NCBI GenBank assembly: GCA_937901285.1
Contig: CALCHI010000056.1
Span: 1-21,807, forward strand
Direction: 5' to 3'
Origin: UBA8437 sp003445035
GTDB lineage: Bacteria; Planctomycetota; Planctomycetia; Planctomycetales; Planctomycetaceae
DNA length: 21,807 nt
Made by a program: the position numbers and the translations under genes. Shown piece by piece: positions 6,341 through 15,308 of the stretch; the first letter of the stretch is position 1, and every line of letters begins with the position of its first letter. The notes beneath the pieces were generated by a model. That model had not been told where the DNA came from. It was given only the letters and a program-made list of their open reading frames with translations, and did no database searches.

Positions 6341-9300
6341 ATGAAACGGCGTGACGTCATGTTGGTACGGTATGGGCTGCTGTTGCTCGTACTGTTGCTC
6401 TCGTCCACAGGGGCACACCGCAGTGTGCGTGCTGACGAAGTTGAACCTGCGGCAGCCGAGTTCTTTGAGGCTCGGATCAGGCCCCTGCTGGTGCGGCGTT
6501 GCCTGAGATGTCACGGTTCCCGGAAGAGCGGCCGCGGGTTGCGACTCGATTCTCGCAAAGCCGTCGTTCGTGGAGGCAAGAGCGGTCCGGCCCTGGTTGC
6601 CGGGAAGCCGGCAGCCAGCTTGCTGATCCGGGCTGTTCGCCATGCCGACGCTGGACTGAAGATGCCGCCGGGCGGGAAGTTGCCCGAGGAGGAGATCCGG
6701 TTGCTGGAACACTGGATTCGGCTGGGGGCTCCATGGCCGGCAAACGCGTCCACGAGAACTCTCTCGGATGCTGCGACGCACTGGTCGTTCCAGCCGGTGC
6801 GTCCACTGGGACCACCCGATGATCCGAGTGGTTGGGCGGAGAATCCGATCGATCGGTTCGTTGTGGCGAGGTTGAAGCAGCAGGGATTGAAGCCGGTTGG
6901 TGGAGCTGATCCGGTCACGTTGATCCGCCGGGTGCACTACGACCTGGTCGGTTTGCCGCCTGCCTGGAAAGATGTCGAGGCTTTCAGAGACGACCATTCC
7001 GAGGACGCCTACCGGCGGTTGATTGATCGATTGCTCGGCTCGCCCCAGTACGGTGAACGCTGGGGACGGCACTGGCTGGACCTGGCCCGGTACGCCGACA
7101 CACAGGGAGGCAGCGTCGATTGCCCGATCCCCGCAGCCCGACTCTACCGCGATTACGTCATCGATTCGTTCACGTCCGACAAACCCTACGACGAGTTCAT
7201 CCGCGAACAGATTGCCGGGGACCTGATGGCCGCCCAGGGGCCGGACGGACAATTTCGGGAGCGAGTGATCGCTACCGGTTTCCTTGGACTGTCGATCCGA
7301 AACGGCATCTTCAAGCACTATCACCCCGAGTTGATCATCGAGGACACGATCGACACGATCGGCCGGTCGATCCTGGGGCTGACGATCCGGTGTTCGCGTT
7401 GCCATGACCACAAGGTCGAGCCGATCTCGACGGCCGACTACTACCGCCTCTATGGCATCTTTGCCAGTAGTCGTTACCCGTTCAGTGGTTCGGAGTTGCC
7501 GGGATTTTCTGCCGGCGAGTCGGTCCTGCTGGTGACACCGGCCCAGTGGGCTGCGCTGCCGATCGAGCACCGACGGGGAATCGAGGGATTGCGTGCCACG
7601 ATCGCCGGGACCCTGGCCAAACATCCGACCCGGAAGGACCTGGAACGAAAACGAAAGCGGTTGGCTGGAGACGTTCGCCGCTACCACCAGATCCGCAGCC
7701 GCGGTGATTTCGATGTCGTGCTGCGGACCAGTATCGATGACCAGGACATCCGCATTCGCGAAGAGATCTCCAAGCTGGACAACAGCGTGCGGAAGCTGTG
7801 GTACGACCTGAAAGGGACCGAGCGGTTGGCCGGGCTCGAGCGGGCCTACGCCATGCGCGAGGCGTCGCCCCGGGACGTTCATGTCCAGGTGGCCGGCGAT
7901 CCGTTCGATCCGGGTCCGCTGGTGCGTCGGGGAGTTCCCGAGTTACTGGCTCGCGGGCAGCAGCTCGAGATTCCCGCCGGGCAGAGTGGCCGGCTGCAAC
8001 TGGCTCGCTGGCTGACCAGTCCCGACAACCCGCTGACACCACGGGTGGCGGCCAACTACATCTGGCAGTTCCATTTCGGGAAGGGGATCGTCAGCACCTC
8101 GGACGACTTCGGGCTCGGGGGAGCCGCGCCGACTCATCCGGAACTGCTCGACTGGCTGGCCAGGCAGTTCATCGACAACCGCTGGTCGGTCAAGCACCTG
8201 CACCGATTGATCCTGACGTCGAAGACCTGGCGGTTGTCGGGGACGGCCAGCGAGAAATCCCTGGCGACGGATCCGACCAATCGCTGGTACTGGCGATTTG
8301 ATCGTCGACGCCGGGACGCCGAGTCGATCCGTGACGGCATCATGCAGGTGGCGGGAACGTTGAATCCGAGCCGTCCCGGGCCCCACCCGTTTCCTCCGGA
8401 AGCCAACTGGCAATTCAGCCAGCACGGTCCGTTCAAGGCCGTCTACGATTCGCCTCATCGCAGCGTCTACCTGATGACGCAGCGGTTGCAGCGGCACCCG
8501 TACCTGACACTTTTCGACGGCCCCGACACGTCCCGACCCACTCCACGCCGCAAGAACACGGCCAAGGCTCTGCAGGCGTTGTACCTCAGAAACAGTCCGT
8601 TCATTCATCGGCAGGCCGAGGAATTGGCGAAACAACTGGTCGCCGCCGAACCCGATCGCCACCGTCGCGTTCGGCGAGCGATCACACGGGCCTGGTCGCG
8701 TGAACCGGTTGCCGGTGAAGTCGACGAGGTGCTCTCGTATATCAACCAGTACGCGGCAAGAACGAAGCAGGAAGCTGACGCTCGGCAGGGTGGGGCGTCG
8801 AAGCTGGTTCTCGAGTACCTGTTCGACGGAGACGTGAAGGACACCTCGGGCCGCAAGAGACACGGAACCCTGGTGGGTGATCCGGCGTTCGTTGCCGGGC
8901 ATTCCGGGCAGTGTGTTTCACTGGATGGAGACGGGGACTACATCGACAGTGGTGCGGTGATGGACCTGGGCAATGCGTTTGCGGTCGAGTGCTGGGTACG
9001 ACCCGGTCCCGAGCAGGCTCTTTATGCCGACATTTTCGGCAATCACCTGGGGGGAAACAGTCGAGGTTTTGTTCTGCAGCAAAAGGGCAACGAGACCAAC
9101 CAGTTCACCGCGTCGTTCGGAATCGGTGGTGACGCGTGGGTCATCAGCAAACCGATCACGTTGACCGCCGGCAAGTGGCAGCACGTGGCCATGGTCCGTA
9201 CGCCGTCAAAGTTGCAGCTGTTTCTCGATGGAAAACTTGGGGCCGAAGTGGCCTCCCCCGCTGCAGCCCGACCCAGTGAACTGTCATTTCGGGTGGGGCT

Positions 9301-9475
9301 GGGAATCACGCTGATCAAGCGGTGTTTTCGCGGAGAAATCGATGAACTCCGAGTGTACCGGGGCGTTCCCAGGCGGTATCGGCCTCGTGCCACCGCCGGT
9401 CAGATCGAATTGGCTGCGTGGTCGAGTTACAGTCGGTTGTTGTTGACGGCCAACGAGTTCCTGTACGTGGATTGA
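6341..9475 (+). CDS. PSCyt1/DUF1549/DUF1553 (PSD1) protein with embedded LamG domain
   Basis: This 1044-aa exported protein has an N-terminal hydrophobic segment (8-22) in a signal peptide. A planctomycete cytochrome-C-like domain follows (about 37-130): heme-binding CLRCH (Cys54, Cys57, His58), the LRLDSR motif, and KMPPGG with a possible axial Met108. DUF1549 covers about 165-375 and contains GERWGRHWLDLARYADTQG and a second CxxCH (CSRCHDHK, 351-358). DUF1553 starts near 555 (LARWLTSPDNPLTPRVAAN). A LamG/concanavalin-like jelly roll is inserted at about 821-1018 (YLFDGDVKDTSG, SLDGDGDYIDSG, ECWVRPG, GEIDELRVYRG). The last 25 residues return to the canonical DUF1553 ending, LLLTANEFLYVD. The family's biochemical role is unknown; binding or oxidising polysaccharide has been suggested by others. 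An alternative start is ATG 6359; neither has a clear ribosome site. The DUF1501 gene follows 42 bases later, the usual partner arrangement. Confidence 0.93.
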   Translation: MKRRDVMLVRYGLLLLVLLLSSTGAHRSVRADEVEPAAAEFFEARIRPLLVRRCLRCHGSRKSGRGLRLDSRKAVVRGGKSGPALVAGKPAASLLIRAVRHADAGLKMPPGGKLPEEEIRLLEHWIRLGAPWPANASTRTLSDAATHWSFQPVRPLGPPDDPSGWAENPIDRFVVARLKQQGLKPVGGADPVTLIRRVHYDLVGLPPAWKDVEAFRDDHSEDAYRRLIDRLLGSPQYGERWGRHWLDLARYADTQGGSVDCPIPAARLYRDYVIDSFTSDKPYDEFIREQIAGDLMAAQGPDGQFRERVIATGFLGLSIRNGIFKHYHPELIIEDTIDTIGRSILGLTIRCSRCHDHKVEPISTADYYRLYGIFASSRYPFSGSELPGFSAGESVLLVTPAQWAALPIEHRRGIEGLRATIAGTLAKHPTRKDLERKRKRLAGDVRRYHQIRSRGDFDVVLRTSIDDQDIRIREEISKLDNSVRKLWYDLKGTERLAGLERAYAMREASPRDVHVQVAGDPFDPGPLVRRGVPELLARGQQLEIPAGQSGRLQLARWLTSPDNPLTPRVAANYIWQFHFGKGIVSTSDDFGLGGAAPTHPELLDWLARQFIDNRWSVKHLHRLILTSKTWRLSGTASEKSLATDPTNRWYWRFDRRRRDAESIRDGIMQVAGTLNPSRPGPHPFPPEANWQFSQHGPFKAVYDSPHRSVYLMTQRLQRHPYLTLFDGPDTSRPTPRRKNTAKALQALYLRNSPFIHRQAEELAKQLVAAEPDRHRRVRRAITRAWSREPVAGEVDEVLSYINQYAARTKQEADARQGGASKLVLEYLFDGDVKDTSGRKRHGTLVGDPAFVAGHSGQCVSLDGDGDYIDSGAVMDLGNAFAVECWVRPGPEQALYADIFGNHLGGNSRGFVLQQKGNETNQFTASFGIGGDAWVISKPITLTAGKWQHVAMVRTPSKLQLFLDGKLGAEVASPAAARPSELSFRVGLGITLIKRCFRGEIDELRVYRGVPRRYRPRATAGQIELAAWSSYSRLLLTANEFLYVD

Positions 9476-9517
9476 ATAGAGAGACGGACGAGCGGCTGGC
9501 CTGTCCTGGCGTGTTCC

Positions 9518-10906
9518 ATGAATCGAGACTGTTCCACAAACCGTCGCAGTTTTCTGCGTTCCGCAGCCGGTGGAGCCGCGGCCGTGGCCACGGGTGGCTC
9601 GTTGCGGGACCGTTTGCTGCAGGCGGCTCGCCAGGAAGGTGGGCACCCGCTGGCACCCCGACGCGGTCACGCGGCGGCCCGGGCCACCAACCTGATCATC
9701 GTCAACCTGACCGGTGGGCTCTCGCACATCGATTCGTTTGACTACAAGCCGCGGCTGCAGGCCGATCACGGCAAGACGATCGACTGGCGAGGGCGTCCGT
9801 TTTTTCTCAACGCGTCGCCGTTCCGATTTCGACCCTACGGGGAGAACGGGCTGCCGGTCAGCGAGCTGTTTCCTCACCTGGCTCGACGGATCGATGACCT
9901 GGCCGTGATCCGATCCATGGTCAACGACCACATCAGCCACGGTCAGGCGACCCTGGCGATGCACTGCGGCTTGACCACCGTGCCGATGCCCAGCATCGGG
10001 TCTTGGATCAGCTACGGCCTGGGAACCGGCGAGCCCAACCTGCCCCCGTTCGTCGTCCTGGCCTCGGCGCTGCCCTACATGGGCAACCAGGTCTGGGACG
10101 CCAGTTTTCTGCCGGCCCATCACACCGGCACGCGTCTGGTTCCCGGGCAGGATCCCGTCCCCCACCTCAAGAGTCCATTGCCTTCGGTCTCGCTGGGGCA
10201 GTTGGAACAGTTGATGCTGAGCAAGATCAACCGAAGGCACGCCGAAGACCGTCAGCGGGATCCGCGTCTCCAGGCACGGATGTCTTCCTTTCGCACTGCC
10301 GCGGGCATGATGAAGCTCGCTCCCCGCGTGCTCGATGTCAGCGGAGAAACGCGATCGACGCTCGAGCAGTACGGCCTGGTGTCGGGAGATCGACGCTCGG
10401 TTGCCTGGCAGATGCTGGCAGCTCGGCGGCTGGTCGAACACGGTGTCCGGGTGGTTGAGGTGGTGCACACCGGTTCGGGAGCCAACTGGGATTCTCACGG
10501 AGACATGCAGCAGCATCGGACCCGGGCCGGCGAACTCGATCGTCCGCTGGCGGCGTTGATCGGGGACCTGAAGATCCGCGGGATGCTCGATACGACGCTG
10601 GTGGCGATCTGCACCGAGTTCGGTCGGTCTCCGGCAGGGACGGAAAACGAAAAGGGCCGCAACCACCACAATTCCGCCTTCACCTGTCTGCTGGCCGGAG
10701 GTGGAGTGCGGGCGGGCGCGATCCATGGGCAAAGTGATCAGTACGGGAACCTGGTTGCCAGTGACGAGGTGCACGTGCACGACCTGCACGCGACGATCCT
10801 GCACCTGATGGGGCTGGATCACCAGCGGCTGACTTATCGATTTGGCGGTCGCGATTTTCGTCTGACCGACGTGCACGGACGCGTGGTCAGCGAGATCATC
10901 TCGTAG
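9518..10906 (+). CDS. Tat-exported DUF1501 protein
   Basis: This 462-aa protein begins with a twin-arginine signal: NRRSFLRSAAGG at 8-19, followed by a short hydrophobic alanine-rich run. It should be exported folded. The body matches DUF1501, a member of the alkaline-phosphatase/sulfatase-like superfamily: NLIIVNLTGGLSHIDSFDYKP near the N-terminus (family: F-x-x-GG-x-S-x-x-D-x-F-D-x-K-P), NWDSHGDM in the middle, CTEFGRSP and KGRNHHNSAF, then the C-terminal HDLHATILHLMGLDH. The Asp/His residues in these blocks are the likely metal ligands. Activity is unknown. It lies 42 bases after the DUF1553 gene on the same strand, and such pairs are recurrent in Planctomycetota, so the two products probably work together in the periplasm. 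ATG 9518 is chosen because the Tat motif follows directly; no strong ribosome site is seen. Confidence 0.93.
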   Translation: MNRDCSTNRRSFLRSAAGGAAAVATGGSLRDRLLQAARQEGGHPLAPRRGHAAARATNLIIVNLTGGLSHIDSFDYKPRLQADHGKTIDWRGRPFFLNASPFRFRPYGENGLPVSELFPHLARRIDDLAVIRSMVNDHISHGQATLAMHCGLTTVPMPSIGSWISYGLGTGEPNLPPFVVLASALPYMGNQVWDASFLPAHHTGTRLVPGQDPVPHLKSPLPSVSLGQLEQLMLSKINRRHAEDRQRDPRLQARMSSFRTAAGMMKLAPRVLDVSGETRSTLEQYGLVSGDRRSVAWQMLAARRLVEHGVRVVEVVHTGSGANWDSHGDMQQHRTRAGELDRPLAALIGDLKIRGMLDTTLVAICTEFGRSPAGTENEKGRNHHNSAFTCLLAGGGVRAGAIHGQSDQYGNLVASDEVHVHDLHATILHLMGLDHQRLTYRFGGRDFRLTDVHGRVVSEIIS

Positions 10907-11009
10907 AGATCGCCGGCGGTCCGAGCGTTTGCGTGGGCCGTGAGCGGCCGATAGTGTGTTCTTGCGTCCTGAAGACTCGACACGTGATGTGTGACCAGCC
11001 GGAGAGAAC

Positions 11010-13274
11010 ATGATGAATCGCCTGGCGTGCTGGATGATGGGGTTGGCACTGGTCGGTGGCCAGGGGCTGGAAGCGGCACCGCCGATCAAGATTCGGCTGG
11101 ATGTCCGGGCCGGGAAACACGATCGGAAGCAGACCCCGCTGGTGGCCAGCGTGGCACTGCCCGTCTCGAGGATCGCTGCCTCGGAGGTCGTCCTGACCGA
11201 CGCTCGTGGCAAGCGTCTGCCGGCCCAGTTGACCGCGCCGCGTCTGTTGGACAGCAAGAATCGGCATGCCGAGTTGCACTGGATCCTGCCGGGGCTCAAG
11301 GCGAACTCCTCGACACACTTCACGGCCGAGATCCGCACCAGAAGCCAGGGCGACAGAAAGGCCCGCGGCGGGTTCTCCTGGCGGGATACCCCCGGCCGGC
11401 ATGCCGATGTGCTGCACGGCGATCGTCCGGTTGTGCGGTACATGTACAAGGCGTACGAGAATGATCCGGCCAAGCGGGATCTCGACAACAAGCCCTTCCA
11501 TCACGTGTTCGATCCGGCCGGAACACGATTGCTGACCAAGGGGGCCGGCGGGTTGTACACCCACCACCAGGGACTGTTCTACGGGTTCACGCGGTGCACC
11601 TTCCCCGGCGGCAAGTGCAACACGTGGTACTGTCACGAGGGGGAGCACGAACTGCACCGCGAGGTGCTGGCCGAGGAGGCGGGCACGGTGCTGGCCCGTC
11701 ATCGCACGTCGATCGACTGGAACGACCTCAAGGGAAAACCGTTCTGCCGCGAACATCGGGAACTGGCCGTGTTCGCCGTCGGCGGTGGAACGTTGATCGA
11801 GTGGAGTTCGCGATTGTGGAGCGTCCGGGGCACGGTGACACTCGACGGAGATGCTCAGCACGCCGGGTTCCAGTTCCGGGCCGACGACGAGGTGGCCAAG
11901 CGGCAAAGCGAGAAACTGGTCTATTACCTGCGTCCCGATGGAAAAGGTGAGCCCGGGGCGACCCGCAATCCGGTCAAGGAAAAGGGGCCCGAAGATCCGG
12001 CCAACAAGCCGATGGTCAACATGCCCTGGAACGTGATGTCGTTCGTGCTCGGTCCCCAGAGGTACTCGGCCGTCTACATCGACAGCCCCCGGAATCCCAA
12101 GCCGAGCTTTGCGTCCGAACGGGCCTACGGACGGTTCGGCGGCTGGTTCGGCAAGCGGACACTCGTCGAGGGCAAGCAGCCGATCGAACTGGTTTACCGG
12201 GTGTGGGTGCAGCGGGGTGAGATGACAGGCGCCGACGCCAATCGGCTTTCAGCCGATTTCTCCGATCCTCCGCGGATCGCCGTTTCGAACGTGAAACCGG
12301 CCGGGAAGAAACAGGCAAAGAAGAAAAAGGTCAGAAAGAACTCGCCGCTGCGACAGGTTGCCGATGATCCCACACTGCCACGGGTTTTGCTGATCGGCGA
12401 TTCGATTTCGATCGGGTACACGCTGCCGTTGAGAGCGGCGCTCAAGGGACAGGCCAATGTTCATCGTCCGTCGACCAACTGTGGCCCGACCACTCGCGGG
12501 ATCTCGCAGTTGGACAAGTGGCTGGGATCCGGGACCTGGGACGTGATCCACTTCAACTGGGGGCTGCACGACCTGAAGTACCTCGGAACCGATGGCAAGT
12601 CACTGGCCGATCCCAAGTCCCCGGGTAGCCGGCAACAAGTGCCGATCCAACAGTACGAGAAGAACCTCCGCCAACTGGTGGTCCGACTGAAAAAGACCGG
12701 GGCCACGCTGATCTGGCGATCGACCACACCGGTACCGCCAGGGGCCAAGGGCCGGGTTGTGGGAGATGCCGTGAAGTACAACGCGGTTGCGACCCGGGTG
12801 ATGAAGGACAACGGGATCGCCACCGACGACATGTACACTTTTGCCAAGGCTCGACTGAAAGAGATCCAGCGTCCGGCGAATGTCCATTTCACCCGTGACG
12901 GGTCCAGGGCCCTGGCCGGTCACGCTGCCGGGATCATCCGCAAGACGATAGATCCCCGAACCGGACTTCGGACGGTCGTCAGTGAGGTGATCCACTTGCT
13001 GGAGAAGAAGGATCACGCCACTGTTCTCAAAAGGGTCGTTCCTCCGGAACAACTGCAGCGGATTCTCAAGAAGCGGACCTTCGAGCAACTGGCCGAGGAA
13101 TTCTCGACGACGAAGGCGGCTCGACTGCTCACCGTGCTCAGGCTCATCAAGGACGCCAGGCCCAGGCTGGACGCGACCGGTCGCGTGGCGACCTTCACAC
13201 TGGTCGAGCCGGTGGGTGGCAAGAAGTCGATCGTCCTCAGGAAGAGTGGCCGCTTCTGGTACATCGCCAATTGA
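11010..13274 (+). CDS. DUF6807 (PmoA-like)-SGNH hydrolase fusion protein
   Basis: This 754-aa exported protein has a signal peptide (1-23, ending LEA-AP). Residues about 85-405 match the DUF6807/PmoA-like family: KPFHHVFDPAGTRLL, GLYTHHQGLFYGF, and a late NMPWNVMSFVL/ERAYGRFGGWFG stretch. The name PmoA comes from database labels and does not imply methane oxidation. A lysine-rich linker (KKQAKKKKVRKN) leads into an SGNH/GDSL hydrolase domain at about 445-650, with block I LLIGDSIS (nucleophile Ser465), block III-like NWGLHD (516-521), IWRSTTPVP, and block V NVHFT (His626). The usual Asp three residues before that His is Ala. SGNH enzymes remove acetyl or other ester groups, often from glycans. 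The last 85 residues form a helical module I cannot name. GGAG at 11001-11004 supports ATG 11010 or the adjacent ATG 11013. Confidence 0.85.
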   Translation: MMNRLACWMMGLALVGGQGLEAAPPIKIRLDVRAGKHDRKQTPLVASVALPVSRIAASEVVLTDARGKRLPAQLTAPRLLDSKNRHAELHWILPGLKANSSTHFTAEIRTRSQGDRKARGGFSWRDTPGRHADVLHGDRPVVRYMYKAYENDPAKRDLDNKPFHHVFDPAGTRLLTKGAGGLYTHHQGLFYGFTRCTFPGGKCNTWYCHEGEHELHREVLAEEAGTVLARHRTSIDWNDLKGKPFCREHRELAVFAVGGGTLIEWSSRLWSVRGTVTLDGDAQHAGFQFRADDEVAKRQSEKLVYYLRPDGKGEPGATRNPVKEKGPEDPANKPMVNMPWNVMSFVLGPQRYSAVYIDSPRNPKPSFASERAYGRFGGWFGKRTLVEGKQPIELVYRVWVQRGEMTGADANRLSADFSDPPRIAVSNVKPAGKKQAKKKKVRKNSPLRQVADDPTLPRVLLIGDSISIGYTLPLRAALKGQANVHRPSTNCGPTTRGISQLDKWLGSGTWDVIHFNWGLHDLKYLGTDGKSLADPKSPGSRQQVPIQQYEKNLRQLVVRLKKTGATLIWRSTTPVPPGAKGRVVGDAVKYNAVATRVMKDNGIATDDMYTFAKARLKEIQRPANVHFTRDGSRALAGHAAGIIRKTIDPRTGLRTVVSEVIHLLEKKDHATVLKRVVPPEQLQRILKKRTFEQLAEEFSTTKAARLLTVLRLIKDARPRLDATGRVATFTLVEPVGGKKSIVLRKSGRFWYIAN

Positions 13275-13290
13275 CCGGTTGGCCGGTCAA
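13271..13290. terminator. Hairpin shared by two convergent genes, containing both stop codons
   Basis: TTGACCGG at 13271-13278 and CCGGTCAA at 13283-13290 pair perfectly around a TTGG loop. The stem holds the TGA stop of the + gene (13272-13274) and the TGA stop of the - gene (13287-13289). On the + strand a second short GC stem (GGCCC at 13294-13298, GGGTC at 13301-13305) runs into TTTTT at 13306-13310, which would serve as the termination tract. No T-run follows on the other strand. Confidence 0.5.
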
Positions 13291-15254
13291 CGAGGCCCAC
13301 GGGTCTTTTTCGGCTTCTTCCTGACGGTGATCGGAACGCCCTCCACCCGCCAGCCGCCACGGTGGACGATGTCGGTGACCAGGATCGTGTCGGGGCCGAT
13401 CAGGGCCATGTCCTGCATGCTGGCGTGCTGCACCCGGTCGCCAAGATCGTAGTGCACGTGTTCGTCGCTCCAGAACCCCCCGTTGCCGTCGGGGCTGAAG
13501 ATGACGCTGCCGTCGGGGCGGCACCGCAGAACCGCCAGCACTCCCTGGCTGGTCAACAGGGCTCGAGGATAAATGCCCGGGATGGTTCGCTCGCCCACAT
13601 GAATCCGTTGCGGTTCACTCCAGTTGACCCCGTTATCGGCCGACCAGGTGACCAGCAGCGGCTGGTCCAGGTTCCGGCGTTCGTGCGGGTCGATGTAGCC
13701 GTGGATCCCGGTCCGCATGAAAGCCGCCAGCAGGCCGTTGGGTAGACGGATCAGGTCACTCTCGTTCTGGCCCTCGAATCCCAGTTGCGGGTTGTAGCTG
13801 ACCGTCGAGAGATACTGCCAGCTCCGGCCACGGTCCTTGGACTGCACCATGATGACACGTGTCTTGATCCAGGGGTTGCCCATCTCGTACGCCACCGGCG
13901 AATCTTCTCGCACCCGGTCGCCGTTGAGTCGTCCGTACATCGTCAACAACAGGCGGCCGTCGTCGAGTTCCACCAGGCCTCGCACTGCCCAGAAGAACTC
14001 GGCCAGTGGAACGTGAATGCTGGATGTCCGGGTTTTCACGGTCTTCCAGTTGTCACTGGATGTCTTCACCTGGAGGGTCGATTTCCCCGACAGCGGGTCG
14101 GCGAACCTCACCACGCTGCCGCCGGAATCGACGCTTGGCACCGAGATCACGGTCCCGTCTTTCAACTGGCAAAACGCTTCGCCCAATTGGGAGCAGGGAT
14201 GCCAGGTCTTGCCACGGTCGGTTGACCGCTTGTTGTTGAGGATCCAGGTTCCGTTGCCGGTGACCATGAAGAAGGCGGCATTGGTGGGGATCGTCCCCAT
14301 GTCGATCCGCTTGCCGACCGTGATTTCCAGTTCCGGAAACTGAGGACCGGTTCCACCGGCGGGTGCGACGGCCGGCTTCTTGAGGTCGCCGGGACGTGAT
14401 GTTCCCTGGTCGGCGTCGCACGCCACGCGAAAGCCGGTCGACAGCAGCGACATGGTGTTCGGACCCTCATAGAAATTGCCCCAGGCGTCGATGCCGGTCC
14501 ATCGCCGGGGACAGTTGAAGGCGCTGCCCATGGCCGAGTACCGACCGGCGTCGGTGCAGAATTGCCAGACGTTGCCGTGCATGTCGTAGAACCCCCAGGG
14601 ATTGGGAGGGTAGGATCCGACCGGTGTCGGATGTCCGATCATTGACAGTCCGAAGTTCATCTTGCGGACGTCAGGTTGCGGCCCCCACCAGAACCGCGTG
14701 CTGGTCCCGGCCCGGTTGGCGAACTCGAACTCGCGGATCGTCGGCGGCCGGTAACGACGGCCATCCCGGGTCGAGAGCCACTTGCAGAACGCCTCGATGT
14801 CCGTGTTGTTGACCCCGGTGACCGGCACCTGATCAGCCTGGAACTTCTCGCGGTTCCAGGTCCCCCCGTTGCTTGGACGCCAGTAGAAGTTGACCAGCCT
14901 GCCGCCGGGTTCCCGGTGACCGGTGGCTTTGACGAATTGTCGGTACAGCCGGTTGGTGACGGGGAACTCGCTGAGCCAGTAGTCCTTCAGGGTGACCGGT
15001 GCCGTGACCCTGGGGCGGTTCAGGGCAAATGCGGCTGTCGGACGCTTGCCGTTCTTCAGCGGTAGATAGAACTGTTTGGCGCTGGGAGTCCAGGCGTCGA
15101 ATCGCTTGCCCTTGACCGAGATCATCCTGATCCCTGTCGAGTTGACGAATGTTTTGCGGACAGCAGCGGGTGTCTCTCGGAGCCACGGGGCGTCCAGAGC
15201 ACAGATCACCAGTGGAAGAAACCACGCGGCGGTCATCGGCAACGAGCGAGACAT
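13287..15254 (-). CDS. Formylglycine-enzyme-like (SUMF1) domain fused to sialidase-like propeller
   Basis: This 655-aa protein has an N-terminal hydrophobic stretch (about 8-21) that fits a signal peptide. Residues about 35-280 form an FGE/SUMF1-type domain: FPVTNRLYRQFV, YRPPTIREFEFANRAGT (the R-L-P-T-E-A-E-W-E equivalent), GFYDMHGNVWQFCTD (221-235) and GFRVACD (274-280). The catalytic stretch between the last two motifs, usually R-G-G-S-W/F with two cysteines, is not present, so formylglycine synthesis is unlikely and a binding or other role is more probable. After a Gly/Pro linker (281-308), residues 310-640 form a BNR sialidase-type propeller with Asp-box-like SKDRGRSW and SADNGVNW, plus EGQNESDLIRLPNGLL and LRCRPDGSVIFS. 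AGGA seven bases before ATG 15254 supports the start. It lies 54 bases after the beta-helix gene on the same strand, so the two may share a transcript. Confidence 0.85.
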   Translation of the reverse strand: MSRSLPMTAAWFLPLVICALDAPWLRETPAAVRKTFVNSTGIRMISVKGKRFDAWTPSAKQFYLPLKNGKRPTAAFALNRPRVTAPVTLKDYWLSEFPVTNRLYRQFVKATGHREPGGRLVNFYWRPSNGGTWNREKFQADQVPVTGVNNTDIEAFCKWLSTRDGRRYRPPTIREFEFANRAGTSTRFWWGPQPDVRKMNFGLSMIGHPTPVGSYPPNPWGFYDMHGNVWQFCTDAGRYSAMGSAFNCPRRWTGIDAWGNFYEGPNTMSLLSTGFRVACDADQGTSRPGDLKKPAVAPAGGTGPQFPELEITVGKRIDMGTIPTNAAFFMVTGNGTWILNNKRSTDRGKTWHPCSQLGEAFCQLKDGTVISVPSVDSGGSVVRFADPLSGKSTLQVKTSSDNWKTVKTRTSSIHVPLAEFFWAVRGLVELDDGRLLLTMYGRLNGDRVREDSPVAYEMGNPWIKTRVIMVQSKDRGRSWQYLSTVSYNPQLGFEGQNESDLIRLPNGLLAAFMRTGIHGYIDPHERRNLDQPLLVTWSADNGVNWSEPQRIHVGERTIPGIYPRALLTSQGVLAVLRCRPDGSVIFSPDGNGGFWSDEHVHYDLGDRVQHASMQDMALIGPDTILVTDIVHRGGWRVEGVPITVRKKPKKTRGPR

Positions 15255-15308
15255 GAGGATGTCCTGTCGGTCGTGGGAGTGGTGAGCCCGAAATCTCCGT
15301 GACCCGGG

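Noticed and set aside
5234..7882. Open frame of 882 codons on the minus strand opposite the sialidase-like and DUF1553 genes
   Set aside because: The translation is low-complexity, rich in Arg, Pro, Gln and Gly, with no domain motif. It is an antisense shadow caused by high GC in the real genes, whose + strand frames carry clear domains.
10936..10957. GGCCG-TGAG-CGGCC mini-hairpin and TTGCGT-17-TAGTGT promoter-like hexamers before the DUF6807-SGNH gene
   Set aside because: The stem has only five pairs with no T-run, and the hexamers match consensus at about half their positions. This is not distinguishable from chance.
9284..11491. Open frame of 735 codons on the minus strand opposite the DUF1501 gene
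   Set aside because: No recognisable motif and composition typical of antisense frames. It overlaps well-supported DUF1553, DUF1501 and DUF6807 coding regions and spans their intergenic gap.
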